Source: JALORV01 sp963712485 (GTDB lineage: Bacteria; Pseudomonadota; Gammaproteobacteria; Burkholderiales; Burkholderiaceae_F). From it: a stretch of DNA of 64,000 nucleotides. A model generated the notes under the pieces. That model saw only the letters and a program-made list of their open reading frames with translations, searched no databases and was not told the origin of the DNA. Numbering within the stretch: the stretch's first letter is position 1; the number at the start of each line of letters is the position of its first letter. A program made the position numbers and the translations under genes. Location: positions 1 through 64,000 of the forward strand of contig CAVQID010000060.1 in the NCBI GenBank assembly GCA_963712485.1, in the 5' to 3' direction. Shown piece after piece: positions 55,105 through 62,710 of this stretch.

Positions 55105-56001
55105 ATGTCTGCAGCCACGAGTTCTGGATTCTTTCTTCCCACGCCCAACATGGCGTGGGCCGACGCTGTTCGCGACGTCCGCGACGGTGCGCTGGCAACT
55201 GTGCGCATGGTGGTGACATTCGCCGGCTGCGCTGCGCTGCTTCTGGCTGCCGTCGTCGTGATCAACGCAGACGCCCGCACAGCGCTGAGTTCCGCGCTGC
55301 CTATGCCCGCGATGTTCGCCGAGGAACAGCCCCGGGAAGCGGTACCGGTTGCGACGCCGGAGCCGGCAGCAGTCCAGGCGAGCCAGCCGACGGCCACTGA
55401 CCCGCGCCAGAAGCATGTCATTCAATACCTGTCCCGACGTTACCGGGTCGCCGAGGAGGCAACCCGTATCCTGGTGTCGACCGCGTTCCAGGTCGGCCAG
55501 GAGTACAAGCTCGACCCGCTGCTGATCCTGTCGGTGGTCGCGATCGAGTCCAGTCTCAACCCGTTTGCCGAAAGCTCGATGGGCGCCCAGGGCCTGATGC
55601 AGATCATGACGCGGGTTCATGTTGAACGGTTCGAGCCGCACGGAGGCCATCTTGCTGCACTCGACCCGGTGGCGAACATGAAGGTCGGGTCGGCAATCCT
55701 GAAGGACCTTATTTCCCGCGGCGGCTCGGTTGAACGCGGACTGCAGCTGTACGTCGGTGCCGGCAACATGCCGGATGACGGCGGCTACGGTGCCCGTGTA
55801 CTGGGTGAGCGCGCCCGACTGGCGCTTGCAGCGAGCGGGAAGGTGGACGCTGCCATTTCCGCCGGGCGTACAGCGGTCGCCGCGGAGCAGCCCAAGCCGA
55901 CGAAGATCGAAACCGAAGCATCGGTGGTCAAGCCCGCCGTTGTGCCGGCGGCGGAGGTATCGACGCCGGCGGATGAGTCCCTTCCTCCGCGATCGGCTTG
56001 A
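55105..56001 (+). CDS. Membrane-anchored lytic transglycosylase (SLT domain)
   Basis: 298 residues. One membrane segment (MVVTFAGCAALLLAAVVVIN, residues ~34-53), then the SLT domain at ~105-235 with catalytic glutamate in SVVAIESSLNPFAESS and GAQGLMQIMTRVH, and a Pro/Ala-rich tail. AAGGAGG lies 5 bases before ATG 55105. Long structured leader and its own terminator make it a single-gene unit. Confidence 0.9.
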   Translation: MSAATSSGFFLPTPNMAWADAVRDVRDGALATVRMVVTFAGCAALLLAAVVVINADARTALSSALPMPAMFAEEQPREAVPVATPEPAAVQASQPTATDPRQKHVIQYLSRRYRVAEEATRILVSTAFQVGQEYKLDPLLILSVVAIESSLNPFAESSMGAQGLMQIMTRVHVERFEPHGGHLAALDPVANMKVGSAILKDLISRGGSVERGLQLYVGAGNMPDDGGYGARVLGERARLALAASGKVDAAISAGRTAVAAEQPKPTKIETEASVVKPAVVPAAEVSTPADESLPPRSA

Positions 56002-56031
56002 CCCCCGTCCAGGCACAGGTTCCCTGACCGC

Positions 56032-56064
56032 AAGGGCCGCGATCCATCGCACGCGGCCCTTTTT
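56032..56064 (+). terminator. Rho-independent terminator after the transglycosylase gene
   Basis: Perfect stem AAGGGCCGCG/CGCGGCCCTT, 10-base loop, T-run. Confidence 0.9.
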
Positions 56065-56159
56065 CTTGGCACCTGCTCTGCGCGACGACGGAGCGTGGTC
56101 GCCTGCACGGACCTTCGACAGCGCCCCTCGCCATGAGGATCGATGGCGATGTCGTGGAC

Positions 56160-56269
56160 AAAAAAAGAGCCTGTCGCCTGGACGCGCCCGCATTCGGTAG
56201 AGGAGGGAGGACGAGAGGACCGAGGTGGGTTGCCGCGCCCAAGGCTTTTGACAGGCCCCGGAAAGCTGT
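56160..56269 (-). ncRNA. Probable small RNA with an anti-Shine-Dalgarno C-rich loop
   Basis: About 110 nt on the minus strand. A long stem closes it: GCCUGUC (56256-56250) with GACAGGC (56175-56169), then CCUUGGGCGCG with CGCGUCCAGG (one bulge), then an apical UCGGU/ACCGA stem. The 20-nt loop (56218-56199) is all pyrimidine but one base and contains CCUCCCUCCUC, complementary to AGGAGG ribosome sites. Seven U end it, and a promoter lies 6 bases upstream of the predicted start. Too short and differently shaped for 6S RNA. Confidence 0.65.
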
Positions 56270-56274
56270 GTTGC

Positions 56275-56302
56275 AGTTTACGTATCCGCGGCCGCCTGTC
56301 AA
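56275..56302 (-). promoter_or_regulatory. Promoter of the probable small RNA
   Basis: Minus strand TTGACA (plus 56302-56297), 16-bp spacer, TAAACT (plus 56280-56275). The -35 is a perfect consensus. Predicted start about 56269. Confidence 0.6.
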
Positions 56303-56438
56303 GTTTGTCTAGGTCAAACTGGTTCGGTCAGACGTTCCCGCGGCCAAAGTGTCGCCGACCGAGCTCATTCGTCCTCCGAGCAAGCGTCGGGTTGCCCGTG
56401 AACGGATAATCGACGCTCTCCCGTACCGGCACGACCAC

Positions 56439-58754
56439 ATGCCAACGACCGAACAAGCTGATCTGCGCCGCGCGGCACTCGAGTATCACGAGAAGCCGAC
56501 ACCCGGAAAGATCGCGATTGCTTCAACCAAGCAACTCGTCAATCAGCGCGATCTGGCGCTGGCCTATTCGCCCGGTGTTGCCGCCGCGAGTGAGGCGATC
56601 CATGACGACCCGGCTGCTGTTTTCCGGTACACGGCCCGCGGCAATCTGGTCGGCGTGGTGACCAACGGCACGGCCGTGCTGGGGCTCGGCAACATCGGGC
56701 CGCTCGCTGCCAAGCCGGTAATGGAAGGCAAGGCGGTGCTGTTCAAGAAGTTCGCGGGGATCGATGTCTTCGACATCGAAGTGAACGAACCCGATCCGGA
56801 TCGACTGATCGAGGTCATTGCGGCACTCGAACCGACGTTCGGCGGCATCAACCTCGAGGACATCAAGGCACCCGAGTGCTTCTACGTCGAGCGCAAGCTG
56901 CGCGATCGACTCAAGATTCCTGTCTTCCACGACGACCAGCACGGCACGGCAATTATTGTCGGCGCGGCAATCCTCAATGGCCTGAAGGTGGTCGGAAAGC
57001 AGCTCGATCAGATCAAGCTGGTGACCAGCGGGGCCGGGGCGGCCGCACTCGCCTGCCTCGAATTGCTCGTCGGGCTGGGCGTGCCGCGGCGGAACATCTG
57101 GGTGACAGACATCGAAGGGGTCGTCTATCGCGGTCGCACCGCGCTGATGGACGACGACAAGGCAAAGTTCGCGCAGGACACGTCGGCGCGCAAGCTGGGC
57201 GAGGTCATCGAGGGCGCCGATGTCTTTCTCGGGCTTTCGGCGGGTGGGGTGCTCAAGGCTGAGATGGTTGCGCGCATGGCATCCAGGCCGCTGGTCCTGG
57301 CACTGGCCAATCCGACTCCGGAAATCATGCCGGATCAGGTCAAGAGCGTGCGCGACGACGCGATCATCGCGACCGGGCGCTCGGACTATCCGAATCAGGT
57401 GAACAACGTCCTGTGCTTTCCCTTCATCTTCCGCGGCGCGCTGGACGTCGGTGCCACGACGATCACCACTGCAATGGAAGTTGCCGCGGTGCAGGCGATC
57501 GCCGGACTCGCGCAGGAGGAACAGAGCGACGTCGTCGCCTCGGCTTACGGCATCACCAACCTGTCGTTCGGGCCGGAGTACCTGATTCCGAAGCCATTTG
57601 ATCCGCGCCTCATCACTCGCATCGCGCCGGCCGTTGCCAAGGCGGCAATGGAAAGCGGCGTGGCTTCGCGGCCGATCGCTGACCTCGACGCCTATCGCGA
57701 CCAGCTGCAGCAATTCGTCTACCACTCCGGCACGTTCATGAAGCCGATCTTCACGATCGCGAAGAACGCGGTAGCCGTCGGTGGTCGGTCGCGCATCGTC
57801 TTTGCGGAGGGTGAGGACGAACGCGTGTTGCGTGCGGTGCAGGTGGTGGTCGACGAGAAACTGGCCCGACCGATACTGATCGGCCGTCCCGACATCGTCG
57901 ATCGCCGTCTCCAGCGCTTTGGTCTGCGCATGCGCGAAAGTCAGGACTTCGACCTGATCAATCCGCAGCAGGACACGCGCTATCGCGACTACTGGGAGAA
58001 CTATCACCGCATTGCTGCGCGCCGGGGAGTGACTGCGCAGTACGCCAAGATCGAGATGCGTCGCCGTCACACGCTGATCGGGTCAATGATGATCCTGAGG
58101 GGCGATGCCGACGGCATGATCTGCGGCACCTTTGGCACGCACAACCTGCATCTGCACTATGTCGATCAGGTGATCGGGCGGCGACCCGGTTGTGGCGTCT
58201 ACGCGGCGATGAACGTGCTGATGCTGCCGGGACGGCAGCTTGCGCTGGTCGACACCCACGTCAACGTCGACCCGACGGCCCCGGAGATTGCCGAGATCGC
58301 GATCCTTGCGGCCGAGCAGTTGCGCCGACTCGGCTTCGAGCCGGCGGTTGCACTCGTATCTCACTCCAATTTCGGTTCGAGCAACACGGCTTCCGCGCTG
58401 AAGATGCGGACCGCGCTGGAGTTGATTCGCGCGCAGGCCCCAGAACTCGATGTCGATGGCGAGATGCATGCCGACTGTGCAGTGGACGAGGCGATGCGCA
58501 AGTCGATCATGCCGTTTTCGACGTTGAAGGGGGACGCGAACCTGATCGTCTGTCCAAACATTGAGTCGGCCAACATTTCCTACAACCTGCTGAAGGCGAC
58601 AGCCGGTAACAACATTGCGATCGGACCCATCCTTCTCGGTGCGGCTCGGCCGATCAACATTCTGACTTCGTCGGCAACGGTGCGCCGCATCGTCAACATG
58701 ACGGCGTTGACCGTGCTCGAAGCCAATTCGATGCGCCAGCCGGAGTTGCTCTAG
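56439..58754 (+). CDS. maeB: NADP-dependent malic enzyme MaeB (phosphotransacetylase fusion)
   Basis: 771 residues in the MaeB layout: malic enzyme N domain (PGKIAIASTKQLVNQRDLAL, AYSPGVA), NAD(P)-binding domain with TSGAGAAALACLELL, and from about residue 440 a phosphate acetyltransferase-like domain (FAEGEDERVLRA, SHSNFGSSNTASA) that is regulatory rather than catalytic. ATG 56439 fits the usual start, although no Shine-Dalgarno is visible; an in-frame start at 56349 is not conserved. Confidence 0.95.
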   Translation: MPTTEQADLRRAALEYHEKPTPGKIAIASTKQLVNQRDLALAYSPGVAAASEAIHDDPAAVFRYTARGNLVGVVTNGTAVLGLGNIGPLAAKPVMEGKAVLFKKFAGIDVFDIEVNEPDPDRLIEVIAALEPTFGGINLEDIKAPECFYVERKLRDRLKIPVFHDDQHGTAIIVGAAILNGLKVVGKQLDQIKLVTSGAGAAALACLELLVGLGVPRRNIWVTDIEGVVYRGRTALMDDDKAKFAQDTSARKLGEVIEGADVFLGLSAGGVLKAEMVARMASRPLVLALANPTPEIMPDQVKSVRDDAIIATGRSDYPNQVNNVLCFPFIFRGALDVGATTITTAMEVAAVQAIAGLAQEEQSDVVASAYGITNLSFGPEYLIPKPFDPRLITRIAPAVAKAAMESGVASRPIADLDAYRDQLQQFVYHSGTFMKPIFTIAKNAVAVGGRSRIVFAEGEDERVLRAVQVVVDEKLARPILIGRPDIVDRRLQRFGLRMRESQDFDLINPQQDTRYRDYWENYHRIAARRGVTAQYAKIEMRRRHTLIGSMMILRGDADGMICGTFGTHNLHLHYVDQVIGRRPGCGVYAAMNVLMLPGRQLALVDTHVNVDPTAPEIAEIAILAAEQLRRLGFEPAVALVSHSNFGSSNTASALKMRTALELIRAQAPELDVDGEMHADCAVDEAMRKSIMPFSTLKGDANLIVCPNIESANISYNLLKATAGNNIAIGPILLGAARPINILTSSATVRRIVNMTALTVLEANSMRQPELL

Positions 58755-58755
58755 C

Positions 58756-59157
58756 GTGTTCTGGCGGGCTCTTCGCGGCATAGCGAACGGCTGTGTCGTC
58801 GCCGCGCTGTTCGCCTGCGGCCCGACCGGCGGTGCGCGTGAAACGTCTGCCCCTGCTGTGTCCGACGTCAGTGTTGCCGAGCTTCCTCGCGAAGCGCGCG
58901 AGACGCTGGCCGTCATCAGGAAAGGCGGCCCTTTCGCTTACCGCAAGGATGGCTCGACCTTCGGCAATCGCGAGGGGCACCTGCCGCCTAGGCCGCGCGG
59001 TTACTACACCGAATACACCGTGCGCACAGCGTCGGAGCTCGACCGCGGCGCGCGCCGGATCGTTGCCGGCAAAGGCTCGACTGGCGATCCGGCGACGAGC
59101 GGCGAGTACTACTACACCGACGATCACTACAACTCGTTCAGGCGAATGCGCGAATGA
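58756..59157 (+). CDS. Secreted barnase-type guanyl-specific ribonuclease
   Basis: 133 residues. A hydrophobic N-terminus with a cysteine (VVAALFACGPTGG) suggests a signal or lipoprotein peptide. The N1/T1 fold follows: ELPREARETLAVIRKGGPF, YYTEYTVRT with the catalytic Glu, GARRIVAG with the Arg, and YYTDDHYNSFRRM with the catalytic His. GTG start one base after maeB. Its stop overlaps the barstar start (ATGA). Confidence 0.9.
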   Translation: MFWRALRGIANGCVVAALFACGPTGGARETSAPAVSDVSVAELPREARETLAVIRKGGPFAYRKDGSTFGNREGHLPPRPRGYYTEYTVRTASELDRGARRIVAGKGSTGDPATSGEYYYTDDHYNSFRRMRE

Positions 59158-59558
59158 GCCCACCCGATAACGAGCGCTTCAGCAAGCTTCCCAGCCAGAC
59201 CGTGAGGCCGCTGCGCAGCGGCGGCGATTCCGCGCTGCGCGACTGGGCGCAGCAAAGCGGGCAGCGGTTGATCGAGGTCAAGCTGGAGGGCTGCACCGAC
59301 AAGGCGTCAGTGCTGCGCGCGATGGCGGCGGCCTTCGAATTTCCATCCTGGTTCGGTATGAACCTGGACGCGCTGTACGACGCACTCACCGACCTGCCGG
59401 ACCAGGCGCCGGCGGACGGCTACGTCGTTCTGCTCGATCACCTGCCGCGAACAGAGCAATTCAACAGTGCACAGCGCGATGCTCTGCTCGACGTGTTCCG
59501 CGACGCGGCCAGAAGCTATGCAGAGCAAAAAATCCCGTTCCGCGTGCTGTACACCTGA
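59154..59558 (+). CDS. Barstar-family ribonuclease inhibitor
   Basis: 134 residues. The barstar signature FPSWFGMNLDALYDALTDL is intact, including the two aspartates equivalent to Asp35 and Asp39 that plug the barnase active site. Directly coupled to the RNase gene by a 4-bp overlap, so toxin and inhibitor are made together and the cytoplasm is protected before export. Confidence 0.92.
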   Translation: MSPPDNERFSKLPSQTVRPLRSGGDSALRDWAQQSGQRLIEVKLEGCTDKASVLRAMAAAFEFPSWFGMNLDALYDALTDLPDQAPADGYVVLLDHLPRTEQFNSAQRDALLDVFRDAARSYAEQKIPFRVLYT

Positions 59559-59561
59559 CGC

Positions 59562-59978
59562 CTAGCCGCGCGGCATCATCCGCGACAGCTCTGCGAGCGC
59601 CGCATCCATGCCGGTTGCCGGCACCTCGCCCCCTGGCGTCAACTGATCAATCACCTGTGGGAGCAGCTCTGCCAATCCGCCGGAGAGTTGACCGACATCC
59701 ATGCCGCTGCTCGCGGCCATCTCTTGCATCTGTCCCTGACCCAACACCCGCATCAGCTGCTCGGGCGAGATCGGCAGATTCTGGCCGCTCGAGATCCATG
59801 AGTTCAACTGCGGTCCCATGCCGACGCGCTGGAACTGCTCGATCAGCGACGACAGTCCGCCGGACTGGCTGCCACCGGTCAGCATCTGCATTGCGATCTG
59901 CAGGAGCGGGTTGGCAGCGCCCTGGCCACCAGTGGAATTGCCCGCCAGTCCAGAAAGCAGCGAGTCGAGCAAGCTCAT
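59562..59978 (-). CDS. YidB / DUF937 family protein
   Basis: 138 residues: MSLLDSLLSGLAGN, a Gly/Gln/Ser-rich stretch, then the conserved SWISSGQNLPISPEQLMRVLG and GLAELLPQVIDQLTPGGEVP. Small protein of unknown function. GGAGG lies before ATG 59978. Convergent with barstar, 3 bp apart. Confidence 0.9.
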   Translation of the reverse strand: MSLLDSLLSGLAGNSTGGQGAANPLLQIAMQMLTGGSQSGGLSSLIEQFQRVGMGPQLNSWISSGQNLPISPEQLMRVLGQGQMQEMAASSGMDVGQLSGGLAELLPQVIDQLTPGGEVPATGMDAALAELSRMMPRG

Positions 59979-60039
59979 AAAGCCTCCGTGTCGTCCGATC
60001 TGACTTGGGAAGGAATTTGCAACTCGCGCAGAGTCGGCG

Positions 60040-60774
60040 TTATCGCAAGTCGCCGCCGAGTGCCTGGAGTGCAGCGAGGGCGGCAACCCCGGCGGTCTCG
60101 GTACGAAGAATACGCGGGCCCAGGCGAACCGTGCGATAACCCAGCCGCACTGCGACGCTACGCTCGTCATCATCAAACCCGCCTTCCGGCCCAACCGCGA
60201 GCGCGAGCGGACTAAGGTAGGGTGCGGCGCCCGACAGTCCTTGCGGTGACTCAGGGTCGAGCAGCAGACCCGCGGCGCCGTCACGTAGCGCGTGCTCGAG
60301 TCCGCGCTGCAACGTATCGGCGGCTTCAACGCGAGGCACGCGGTTGCGACCGCTCTGGCAGCAGGCAGCAACGGCGATCTCGCCGAGCCGGTGCAGTCGC
60401 TTTCCGCGCCGCGAGTCCTCAAGCCGGACCACACTGCGCGCCGCGGGCACGAAGCACAAGGCCATCACGCCGAGCTCGACCGCCTTTTCCACGATCCAAT
60501 CCAGCTTGTCGGTCGCCACCCACGCCTGCACCAGCGTCACGGCAAGCGTTGACTCGCGTTCGATTGACTCGAAGCGCTCCGTGACTGCCCACGCGCGTTC
60601 GCCGTCGACGCGCAGCCGCGCCGCATACTCGCCGCCGCGTCCGGTGAAGAGCGTGATCGGGGAGCCGGCGCGTAGCCGGAGTACCCGCAGTGCGTGGTGC
60701 GCCACCGCCGGGGGCAGCGGAGCTGCTTCGCCCACCATGGGCTCAGCCTCGACCAGGAATCGTGGAGACGGCAT
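60040..60774 (-). CDS. rsmE: 16S rRNA (uracil1498-N3)-methyltransferase RsmE
   Basis: 244-residue SPOUT methyltransferase. PUA-like N domain (HHALRVLRLRAG), EKAVELGV, then knot motifs LAVGPEGGFDDDE and RLGPRILRTETA. ATG 60774 is the natural start; the longer frame to 60846 crosses the speE terminator. Confidence 0.95.
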   Translation of the reverse strand: MPSPRFLVEAEPMVGEAAPLPPAVAHHALRVLRLRAGSPITLFTGRGGEYAARLRVDGERAWAVTERFESIERESTLAVTLVQAWVATDKLDWIVEKAVELGVMALCFVPAARSVVRLEDSRRGKRLHRLGEIAVAACCQSGRNRVPRVEAADTLQRGLEHALRDGAAGLLLDPESPQGLSGAAPYLSPLALAVGPEGGFDDDERSVAVRLGYRTVRLGPRILRTETAGVAALAALQALGGDLR

Positions 60775-60808
60775 GGCTGCGAGCGTAGGTGGCCCGCTCG
60801 CTTTGGTC

Positions 60809-60837
60809 AAAAAAAGAGGCCGGTGGTGACCGGCCTC
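60809..60837 (-). terminator. Rho-independent terminator of speD-speE
   Basis: Minus-strand perfect 9-bp stem GAGGCCGGT/ACCGGCCTC, 4-base loop, seven T. Lies 44 bp after speE. Confidence 0.9.
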
Positions 60838-60880
60838 GCGATTCAAACGCCGCTACCCGCAGTGCGGGCTCGTCGGCGGA

Positions 60881-61795
60881 TCAAGCGGCGCGCAGGTGGG
60901 CGACCCGTGCGCCGCTCGGACCCGCAGCCACGAGATCCTGCACGAAGCGGGGCAGCGTGAAGAGCGCCGGGTGCATGGCCGGGTGATAGAAGCGCAGGTC
61001 GTCGAGCTTGCGCTCGACCATGCGCTGCGCGATCGTTTCGACCGACGTTGCGCGCGGATCGATCGTGTCGCTCGCGACCGCCAGGCACCATTGCGAGCCG
61101 TAGAGCGGGATGAAGAGCGACAGCGGTGCGACGTGCTTGAACACCTTGCGCAGATTCGATGCGTTCTTGCGCACGGTATCGGCCTGGTACACCGGTGAGC
61201 CCAGGTGCAACGTCAGCAGGCCGCCGGGCTTCAGGCAGCGCTGGCACATGCGGAAGAATTCTTCCGAGTACAGATGAAACGCCGGCGTGTCCGGATCCGT
61301 CAGGTCGAGAACGATCATGTCGAACCGCTCGGTCGTCGACCTGACGTACTCGAAGCCGTCGCCGATGCGGATGTCGAGTCGCGGATCGTCGAGCGCGCCC
61401 TTGTGAATCGTGCCGAGGTACCTGCGGGAGATGTCGATGACGACCGGGTCGAGCTCGGCCATCACGATGCGCTTCACGCTCGGATGCTTGAAGAGTTCCT
61501 CCGACGAGCCGCCGTCGCCGCCGCCGATCACGAGCACCGACTCGGGATTCGGGTGCGCGAGCGCCGCCGGATGCGTCATGCACTCGTGATAGAAAAACTC
61601 GTCGCCCTCTGACGTCATCAAGCGGCCATCGAGACGGAACAGCCGGCCGAACTGGTGCGTGTCGAAGACCTCGACGCGCTGGTACGCCGACTCGATGTCC
61701 GCCAGCTTCTCCTTGATGGTGAAGCCATAGCCGGAATGGGCGTTCAGCCAGTCGAAACTCAGCTGCGACTTGCGGCTCTTCAGCCGCTGTGGCAA
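60881..61795 (-). CDS. speE: Spermidine synthase SpeE
   Basis: 304 residues. Aminopropyltransferase with VLVIGGGDGGSSEELFKH (dcAdoMet-binding), AELDPVVIDISRRY and VLDLTDPDTPAF (catalytic Asp). The reading frame opens at TTG 61795, directly on the end of the SpeD domain but one base out of phase with it; the stop is at 60881. May in truth be the C-terminal half of a SpeD-SpeE fusion. Confidence 0.92.
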   Translation of the reverse strand: MPQRLKSRKSQLSFDWLNAHSGYGFTIKEKLADIESAYQRVEVFDTHQFGRLFRLDGRLMTSEGDEFFYHECMTHPAALAHPNPESVLVIGGGDGGSSEELFKHPSVKRIVMAELDPVVIDISRRYLGTIHKGALDDPRLDIRIGDGFEYVRSTTERFDMIVLDLTDPDTPAFHLYSEEFFRMCQRCLKPGGLLTLHLGSPVYQADTVRKNASNLRKVFKHVAPLSLFIPLYGSQWCLAVASDTIDPRATSVETIAQRMVERKLDDLRFYHPAMHPALFTLPRFVQDLVAAGPSGARVAHLRAA

Positions 61796-62195
61796 CGTCG
61801 CGATCGATTGCTTCGCCGCTGGCGACGTCTCCGCGCGTGATGCGATTGACGACCTGACGTTGCGGCCGGAACGCGAGCATCAGCGTGTCGAACAACTGCT
61901 CGGCCTTGGCGGTGTTGTCTTCCGTGAAATTGCAGACGTAGACGTCGAGCGTCACGCCGCGGCTTTCCGGCCACGTGTGGATCGCGAGATGCGATTCGGC
62001 GAGCAGAATCGTGCCCGTGATGCCGCCTGGCTGGCCGTTCCATTCAGGAAAGGCATGCCATTTTTCGTCAACGATGGTGAGTCTGGCGTCGAGCGTGGCC
62101 GTGCGGCACAACGTCGACAGCGCTTCGAGATCCGTAAGAGTGGCTGCGCTGCAGCCGCAGCCGAACAGATCGCCAGTCAGGTGAAGGCCTTGCAT
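61796..62195 (-). CDS. speD: S-adenosylmethionine decarboxylase proenzyme SpeD
   Basis: About 134 residues of genuine SpeD sequence from ATG 62195. Pyruvoyl enzyme; self-cleavage would be at the serine of LAESHLAIHTWPE, and CNFTEDNTAKAE matches the family. No stop follows: in its own frame it reads through speE as nonsense to 60843. At 61796-61793 (GTTG) dropping one base joins it in phase to SpeE, so the pair is either a frameshifted fusion or an unusual overlap. Confidence 0.88.
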
Positions 62196-62710
62196 CTTCG
62201 TCCCCCAGCAGGTCCGCCCTTATCGACCTGAATCGCGACTCGCGTCGCAACCCCACGATCCGGGACCCACGCGCTGTGGCGCGGCACGCGAGTCCTGCAG
62301 CTTGCGCTGCACCTGCTGGCTATGGCGGGAATGCTGCCTAACGGCACGTTGCCTGCGGTCGATTGACTAGCCGCAGAACCCTGCGGCGGAGCATTTCAAC
62401 CTTGGCGCCCGTTGCGTCCTTGTGTTGTCCGGATCGAATTTGGAAAAGCCGCGAATAGTATAGGAAATCTGCGCCTGTACATATAGCTGCTTGTCCCACC
62501 GACCGAAGTTTGGAGCGCTTGCTCCAAGAGGTTGTGTCGCCGGTCAACTGCGAGGCTGGAGAAATCCGTGCAGCGCAGCTTCAAGCCTTTGCCTTTGCTA
62601 AAATTTGCTGCTTTCCGGGAGCGCGCGTGTGAATGGTTCCTGCCGCCGCACGGCGGTCGGGCTGCGCGACCGCCAAAACCCCAAGATTCCACCTTCCTGG
62701 ACCCGCGACG
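62196..62710. other. Divergent intergenic region between speD and tkt
   Basis: 515 bp with no supported gene. Contains a hairpin TTGGAGC/GCTCCAA (62510-62527) and an extended -10 TGCTAAAAT (TAAAAT at 62599-62604) that may serve tkt, leaving a leader of about 100 nt. Confidence 0.4.

Noticed and set aside
54850..56193. 447-codon minus-strand frame over the second transglycosylase
   Set aside because: Overlaps a well-supported gene, its leader and its terminator; Arg-rich nonsense.
56160..56269. 6S RNA
   Set aside because: Too short at ~110 nt, and the C-rich apical loop is not the open promoter-like bubble of 6S.
56523..58070. 515-codon open frame antisense to maeB
   Set aside because: Shadow frame; maeB is unambiguous on the other strand.
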